DNA of 43,095 nucleotides from an uncultured Lachnospiraceae bacterium (GTDB lineage Bacteria; Bacillota; Clostridia; Lachnospirales; Lachnospiraceae). Position numbers and translations under genes: made by a program. The stretch is taken from the NCBI GenBank assembly GCA_910586005.1, contig CAJUHG010000018.1, forward strand, positions 1-43,095, read 5' to 3'. The notes below the pieces were generated by a model that had not been told where the DNA came from, ran no database searches, and worked only from the letters and a program-made list of their open reading frames with translations. Each line of letters begins with the position of its first letter. Position 1 is the stretch's first letter. Below are positions 39,308 to 43,095 of this stretch, in pieces.

Positions 39308-39516
39308 GCATCCTCCTGTTCTACTCCTGTCATAAGTTTTCTTAATTCAATTGCATCTTTACTATTCTGAAGAATACTTTCTTCAAAGTCTTCGCTATTA
39401 GATGCAAGCAGCTGAAGAAGCAATACCGCTTTTCGCAATCCTTCATTATATCCCGCTTTGAATCCTTTCTTATACCCTTCTTTTTCTGATTGGTTACTAA
39501 ATCTTTTTTGTATCAA
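39304..39516 (-). CDS. Small hypothetical protein of the Cro operon
   Basis: A 70-residue protein starting at TTG (39514-39516), with GAGGTG 5 nt upstream. IQKRFSNQSEKEGYKKGFKA and GYNEGLRKAVLLLQLLASNS are rich in Gly, Lys and Glu. The segment resembles hinge or dimerisation regions more than a DNA-binding domain. It lies between the Cro-like and Rha-like genes in one operon; function unknown. Confidence 0.55.
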   Translation of the reverse strand: MIQKRFSNQSEKEGYKKGFKAGYNEGLRKAVLLLQLLASNSEDFEESILQNSKDAIELRKLMTGVEQEDA

Positions 39517-39536
39517 ATTGTCACCTCTTTTCAATG

Positions 39537-39553
39537 ATTCATTTTAATTGGAT
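39537..39553. promoter_or_regulatory. Third operator copy within the Cro operon
   Basis: ATTCATTTTAATTGGAT fits ATTCA-N7-TGRAT and is nearly identical to the operator at 39787-39803. It overlaps the stop codon of the Cro-like gene. A repressor bound here could act as a roadblock or form a DNA loop with the main operators. Confidence 0.5.
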
Positions 39554-39753
39554 TCTTGTGGTAAAAAAATATAGTCTAATGGGATGTGGTAAAGATTACT
39601 TAGCTCTCTGCTTTGAGACATCTTTGGTTCCGATTTTCCCTTTTCCCAGCTTACTATAGTCTGTTTGCCCACATTCAAAGCTTTCGCAACATCTTCCTGT
39701 GTCAATCTAGCGTTCACTCTTGCTGCAGCTAAACTAATCTGGAATTCTGCCAA
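39544..39753 (-). CDS. Cro-like XRE helix-turn-helix protein
   Basis: A 69-residue protein. LAAARVNARLTQEDVAKALN and VGKQTIVSWEKGKSEPKMSQ form a complete XRE helix-turn-helix domain; nothing follows but LYHIPLDYIFLPQESN. The TTG at 39751-39753 has AGGTG upstream with better spacing than the GTG at 39762. It is transcribed divergently from the ImmR-like repressor, in the place of a Cro or excision regulator. Confidence 0.75.
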   Translation of the reverse strand: MAEFQISLAAARVNARLTQEDVAKALNVGKQTIVSWEKGKSEPKMSQSRELSNLYHIPLDYIFLPQESN

Positions 39754-39779
39754 CGCAATCACCTACCTTTCATACAAAT

Positions 39780-39808
39780 AGTATAAATTCATTTTAATTG
39801 AATGTCAA
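39780..39808 (-). promoter_or_regulatory. Promoter of the Cro-like operon
   Basis: On the minus strand TTGACA (39803-39808), a 17-bp spacer and TATACT (39780-39785) form a near-consensus promoter. An operator, ATTCA-N7-TGAAT (39787-39803), fills the spacer, so the bound repressor would exclude RNA polymerase. Confidence 0.8.
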
Positions 39809-39832
39809 TACCGAAATTCATTTTTTTTGAAC
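39787..39832. promoter_or_regulatory. Operators of the first lysogeny switch
   Basis: ATTCATTTTAATTGAAT (39787-39803) and ATTCATTTTTTTTGAAC (39816-39832) fit ATTCA-N7-TGAAY with identical spacing. They lie 29 bp apart, start to start. The first fills the Cro promoter spacer and the second lies between the two divergent promoters. The ImmR-like protein at 39895 is the likely ligand. Confidence 0.7.
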
Positions 39833-39839
39833 TTTTATA

Positions 39840-39868
39840 TTGAATTTACTTTATTTTTGTTGTATTAT
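39840..39868 (+). promoter_or_regulatory. Promoter of the immR/immA-like operon
   Basis: TTGAAT (39840-39845), a 17-bp spacer and TATTAT (39863-39868) lie 20-30 bp upstream of the repressor's ribosome site, divergent from the Cro-like promoter. Confidence 0.65.
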
Positions 39869-39894
39869 TACTTTATAAGGAGGCAAGATGATGT

Positions 39895-40275
39895 ATGAAT
39901 GATGATGAACAGAAAAAAGTTTTTTCAAAAAATTTGAATAAGTACTTATCCTTATCTAATAAAACTCAAAAAGAAGTCGCTGATACAATTGGTGTCATAC
40001 CTAGCACATTTAATACTTGGTGTCAAGGAATAGCTCTGCCAAGAATGGGAAAGGTTCAAGCCTTAGCTGATTATTTTCACATTAATAAATCTGATTTAAT
40101 AGATGAACATATTGATGAAATAAAGAAAGCTGAGTTTCCATCAGACCCAGACATACGGAGAATTCAACGTGCACGACAGAATATGTCAGAACAAGATAAA
40201 GAATTTATGATGGAAATGCTTAAACGTTCGTTTAGCCAATATTTTGAGGATGATGGTGCAGATGACCCAGACTAA
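39895..40275 (+). CDS. ImmR-like XRE repressor (first switch)
   Basis: A 126-residue protein starting MNDDEQKKVFSKNLNKYLSL. The helix-turn-helix (about 10-65) includes SNKTQKEVADTIGVIPSTFN and TWCQGIALPRMGKVQALADY. The C-terminal half (PDIRRIQRARQNMSEQDKEF) is helical. The ATG is 11 nt after AAGGAGG; a four-codon mini-ORF overlaps it. It is followed with overlap by an ImmA/IrrE-like protease gene, the ICEBs1-type arrangement in which the protease inactivates the repressor on DNA damage. Confidence 0.8.
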   Translation: MNDDEQKKVFSKNLNKYLSLSNKTQKEVADTIGVIPSTFNTWCQGIALPRMGKVQALADYFHINKSDLIDEHIDEIKKAEFPSDPDIRRIQRARQNMSEQDKEFMMEMLKRSFSQYFEDDGADDPD

Positions 40276-41311
40276 TATTCCCAGACATCGAAGAAACGAA
40301 ATAAAATATATAGTTTTTTTAACTTTAGAACATAGCCATTCCATTTCGATACCTGTTGAAATCAAACGTATTACTCGTAGTTTCAAAAATATACGTCTAA
40401 TTTCATATAGTAAGCAAATGAAAAAAATGAATATTACATACAATCAAATGCTTAACTATGCAGAAACAAACGATGCTTGTACTGACTATTATAAAGATGC
40501 AAATATGTATTATATTTATTATAATGATATTGCCCCTAACATCGTAAAATCTAATCGTTATCGTTGGAATATAGCACATGAACTCGGTCATGTGCTGCTA
40601 AGACATCATATAAATAATGATAAAACAAGAATTTTTAGAAATAGTCTATCCACAGATGAATACAATATTTTAGAAAATGAGGCTGATTATTTTGCCCAGC
40701 TAATTCTAGTTCCACATGTTGCGTTATTAGGTTTTAAAGTAAATACTGTCAACCAACTGCGAACTATATGTAAAATATCTAATCCTGCATCTAAAAGACG
40801 CTATTATGAATATATGGACTGGAAATCACATATAAACAAAAATGATGCATATGACAACAGAATTTTCAAATACTATTATAATTTTATTTTTAAGAAAAAG
40901 TGTAAAACATGTAACGCTAAACTAATTCAAAGATATGGAAAATTTTGTCCTATCTGTGGTTCAAAAAACACATTACAATGGGGAGATGGGGAAATGATTT
41001 ATTCAAAATTAGATACTTATGGAAATGGAAAACTTAAAGAATGTCCAAATTGCAAAAACGAGGAAACCGACATCAAAGGAGATTTTTGTCAAATATGTGG
41101 ACAAAATTTAATCAACAAATGTGTTAATGAAAAATGTAAAAATTTAGAAGTGCTTCCCTCAAATGCACGCTATTGTCCACTTTGTGGTGCTTATAGTTCT
41201 TTTTATCAAGACGATTTATTAAAAGCATGGAATTATAACGATTATCAGAATTCTTCTGATGAATTTTTAAATATTCCAGATGGCATTGATACAGAATTAC
41301 CTTTTAATTAA
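40262..41311 (+). CDS. ImmA/IrrE-like metallopeptidase with three C-terminal zinc ribbons
   Basis: A protein of about 349 residues. The peptidase domain has WNIAHELGHVLLRHH (HELGH at about 106-110) and ENEADYFAQLILVP (third ligand near E140). A C-terminal region adds CKTCNAKLIQRYGKFCPICG, then CPNCKNEETDIKGDFCQICG, then CVNEKCKNLEVLPSNARYC with CPLCG: three four-cysteine zinc ribbons. These are absent from simple ImmA proteins. It overlaps the repressor gene; the start is uncertain (40250 or 40262). It probably cleaves the repressor at induction. Confidence 0.8.
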   Translation: MTQTNIPRHRRNEIKYIVFLTLEHSHSISIPVEIKRITRSFKNIRLISYSKQMKKMNITYNQMLNYAETNDACTDYYKDANMYYIYYNDIAPNIVKSNRYRWNIAHELGHVLLRHHINNDKTRIFRNSLSTDEYNILENEADYFAQLILVPHVALLGFKVNTVNQLRTICKISNPASKRRYYEYMDWKSHINKNDAYDNRIFKYYYNFIFKKKCKTCNAKLIQRYGKFCPICGSKNTLQWGDGEMIYSKLDTYGNGKLKECPNCKNEETDIKGDFCQICGQNLINKCVNEKCKNLEVLPSNARYCPLCGAYSSFYQDDLLKAWNYNDYQNSSDEFLNIPDGIDTELPFN

Positions 41312-41370
41312 AAATCATAATATTGGAATATGAAAAGACTTTGGTTGTAGACCCAAGTTATTTCTTGGTA

Positions 41371-41379
41371 TGATATAAT
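41371..41379 (+). promoter_or_regulatory. Extended -10 promoter upstream of integrase
   Basis: TGATATAAT is an extended -10 element (TATAAT at 41374-41379) without a good -35 box. Transcription would start about 41386, just before a hairpin at 41392-41424. It could drive the integrase or a short RNA. Confidence 0.5.
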
Positions 41380-41390
41380 CATAAAGCAAA

Positions 41391-41426
41391 ATAAAACCGC
41401 TCCTGCGCCAACAAGAACGGTTTTTC
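41391..41426 (+). terminator. Hairpin with T-run after the upstream promoter
   Basis: AAAACCG and CGGTTTT pair around an interrupted extension (TC/GA, TG/CA) and a short loop, followed by T residues. It could end transcripts from the ImmA-like gene and attenuate those from the promoter at 41371. It is a terminator or attenuator by structure only. Confidence 0.5.
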
Positions 41427-41563
41427 GATACATCCGAAGATGATACCCTCTAGCAAACTATATTGTATCACCTTTGGAAGCAGCTTGCAAGCAGTTATCA
41501 AAAAATTATGATATCTGACTAGCTGTTCTTTTTATACTCAAATTTAAGAAAGGACTTGATAGT

Positions 41564-42769
41564 ATGGGAGAATTAAGAACAAGAAAACGAGGAAAATATT
41601 GGGAATACTCCTTTGAGGGTGCGAAAATTGATGGAAAACGAAAACCGATATCCAAAAGTGGATTTAAAACGAAGGCAGAAGCTATCAAAGCAGGAACCCA
41701 AGCAAAAGCAGAATATGATAATACTGGAAGAAGTTTTTTTCCTTCCACAATAAGTGTTTCAGATTATCTAGATTACTGGTATGAGAATTATGTAATGAAA
41801 CATCTTGGATATAATACACAACAAGATTACGAAAGTAAAATCCGTTTACATATAAAACCTATCCTTGGTAGGTATCGACTTTCTGCGCTGGAACCAGATG
41901 CAATTCAAAGATGGATTGATGATAAAAAGAAACATGGGTACTCTAAAAATATGATAAAAAGTTTACTTTGCTGCCTTTCTGGAGCCTTAGACTACGCTGT
42001 AATTCCCTGCAAGTATATCACAGCTAATCCATGCCATTATGTAAAAATACCAAAGATACCTATAGACACTACACAAAAAACGCATACAGAATATATCTGC
42101 AATCAAGAAGACTATTCCTCCATATTAAAACGATTTCCCTCTGGCTCTAACTTCTATCTTCCAATTGTTACAGGATACCATCTTGGAACACGTCTTGGTG
42201 AAATATATGGATTCGATTTACTTCAGGATACTAATTTTAAGAAACATACCATATCCGTAAATCATCAATTAAAAAAAGAACATGGCACATGGTTTTATCG
42301 TTCCCCTAAATATGATTCCACCAGAGAATTAATGATGGATCCTAAATTTGAAACTATATTGAAAGAAGAAATTCATAATCGAAAGAAAACTATGCTCCGT
42401 TATGGCGCTTACTATATGAAAACCTATCTTCTTCCAGATAATTCCATTATGCAATCCAGAGCTGATATAGAAATACCCTATCCAGAAATTATGCCTATAA
42501 GCGTAAAAGAAAATGGGGTTCTCCTTACGCCTGAATCCTTCAAATATTGCGCCCGCGTCATACATGAAGAACTTGGTCTTGTAAACTTTCACAGTCACTG
42601 TCTACGCCATACACATGGAACCATTTTAGCTGAAAACGGCGCACAACCTAAAACTGTTATGGAACGCCTTGGACACAAAGACATTCGCACAACGATGAAC
42701 CGTTATATTTTTAACACGGAAAAAATGCAGAAAGATGCAGTTGATATTTTTATAAAAGCTGTACAATAA
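41564..42769 (+). CDS. int: Site-specific integrase, tyrosine recombinase
   Basis: A 401-residue protein. The N-terminal arm-binding domain (about 1-60) includes RTRKRGKYWEYSFEGAKIDG. A SAM-like core-binding domain follows (VSDYLDYWYENYVMKHLGYN). The catalytic domain has HLGTRLGEIY (R210), HSHCLRHTHGT (H345, R348), RLGHKD (H371) and TMNRY (Y381). The full set R-H-R-H-Y is present, so it should be active. AAAGGA lies 9 nt before the ATG. It is the last phage gene on this side, facing the attachment site. Confidence 0.93.
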   Translation: MGELRTRKRGKYWEYSFEGAKIDGKRKPISKSGFKTKAEAIKAGTQAKAEYDNTGRSFFPSTISVSDYLDYWYENYVMKHLGYNTQQDYESKIRLHIKPILGRYRLSALEPDAIQRWIDDKKKHGYSKNMIKSLLCCLSGALDYAVIPCKYITANPCHYVKIPKIPIDTTQKTHTEYICNQEDYSSILKRFPSGSNFYLPIVTGYHLGTRLGEIYGFDLLQDTNFKKHTISVNHQLKKEHGTWFYRSPKYDSTRELMMDPKFETILKEEIHNRKKTMLRYGAYYMKTYLLPDNSIMQSRADIEIPYPEIMPISVKENGVLLTPESFKYCARVIHEELGLVNFHSHCLRHTHGTILAENGAQPKTVMERLGHKDIRTTMNRYIFNTEKMQKDAVDIFIKAVQ

Positions 42770-43095
42770 CTTTGCCTACCTGCTGATAAAAAGGTAGGCA
42801 AATGGTAGGCAAAATCTTTATAATGGTATACTGTTAATAAAGAAAATCCTATATTTTTCGGCAAAGTTTTACGACACACTCTACATGTGTCGGAGCTACT
42901 ATGTAAACACAATTTTTCAGCCTCGTCACTCGTATAGGAACACAATTCTGCGTCATTATGTACAGCCGCAGCGTTTTTACGCTTTGGCTTAAAATCCTTT
43001 CCATTAAAATTAGAGTGGATACCAGTTTTATACACAAAGGTTATCTTCAAAGGCTCCTCCACTCCCTCATCATTATAACCTCCGATGATTATTTT
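42703..43095 (-). CDS. C-terminal part of a flanking gene, possibly a serine recombinase (partial)
   Basis: An open frame enters from the right edge: KIIIGGYNDEGVEEPLKITF, then VYKTGIHSNFNGKDFKPKRK, NAAAVHNDAELCSYTSDEAE and KLCLHSSSDTC. The F-x-Y-K-T-G and L-C-S/H-x-S pattern recalls the C-terminal tail of large serine recombinases in Clostridia, but this is a recollection of sequence style, not a match I can verify. The frame stays open to 42703, inside the integrase antisense, so its last codons may come from phage DNA after insertion. Confidence 0.4.
   Translation of the reverse strand, partial: KIIIGGYNDEGVEEPLKITFVYKTGIHSNFNGKDFKPKRKNAAAVHNDAELCSYTSDEAEKLCLHSSSDTCRVCRKTLPKNIGFSLLTVYHYKDFAYHLPTFLSAGRQSYCTAFIKISTASFCIFSVLKI
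42771..42813. repeat. Inverted and direct repeats after the integrase (terminator or arm sites)
   Basis: TTTGCCTACC (42771-42780) is inverted at GGTAGGCAAA (42793-42802) and repeated directly at 42804-42813. The inverted pair forms a 10-bp hairpin just after the integrase stop. The copies could be integrase arm-binding sites or part of the attachment region. Confidence 0.5.

Noticed and set aside
40186..40591. Two minus-strand ORFs opposite the ImmR and ImmA-like genes
   Set aside because: They are Ile/Phe/Cys-rich shadows of genuine AT-rich plus-strand genes.
1..43095. CRISPR arrays, rRNA genes and tRNA genes
   Set aside because: No regular spaced repeats of CRISPR type were seen; the iteron and pentapeptide arrays are too short and lack unique spacers. 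No rRNA or cloverleaf tRNA was noticed by eye, though a tRNA-finding program was not run.

Overview
The window is most of an intact-looking tailed prophage in a low-GC Firmicute. AT-rich sequence, strong AGGAGG ribosome binding sites, frequent GTG/TTG starts and PBSX/XkdX-type tail genes point to Clostridia, probably a gut Lachnospiraceae relative; that placement is inference. A sheath gene, LysM hub genes and a baseplate-J gene make it a contractile-tailed (myovirus-like) phage. Its head module has a Mu-like (DUF935-type) portal and a MuF minor head protein.

Layout, read from the integrase end leftwards. 42703-43095 is the in-frame tail of a gene outside the phage, perhaps a serine recombinase, so the right prophage boundary lies near 42.8-42.9 kb. 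The tyrosine integrase (41564-42769, +) follows. 39304-41311 holds a first lysogeny switch: an ImmR-like repressor and an ImmA-like metallopeptidase with three zinc ribbons on +, diverging from a Cro-like gene, a small gene and a Rha antirepressor on -. 37656-38530 holds a second, independent switch: another XRE repressor on + with its own operators, diverging from the early operon. 30290-37531 is early/replication DNA on -: Gp157-like, a Rad52/Sak-like annealing protein, a NinB-like protein, a nuclease/resolvase-like protein, an initiator with iterons, a DnaB helicase, and many small Cys-rich proteins. 29395-29817 is an ArpU/sigma-like late activator, followed by a putative late promoter.

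The late operon (all -) runs terminase small and large subunits, portal, MuF minor head protein with a C-terminal zincin domain plus a putative immunity gene, XkdF-type protease, a scaffold-containing protein, decoration and capsid proteins, head-tail connectors, sheath, tube, tail chaperones with a programmed -1 frameshift, tape measure, LysM and hub proteins, baseplate, tail fibre, XhlA-like protein, holin, and an NlpC/P60 endolysin cut by the window start. The left attachment site is outside the window.

Three pieces of the late region do not belong to virion assembly. First, the MuF-zincin/immunity pair (23455-25420) looks like a virion-delivered polymorphic toxin. Second, a 483-residue membrane protein (5810-7261) with L7/L12-like and SecDF-P1-like segments sits between two tail genes, with its own terminator, a 44-bp dyad and a GC-rich multi-hairpin element. 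Third, hairpin/terminator repeats interrupt the operon after the immunity gene, the protease gene and the membrane-protein gene. Together they suggest accessory genes with their own regulation inside the structural operon.
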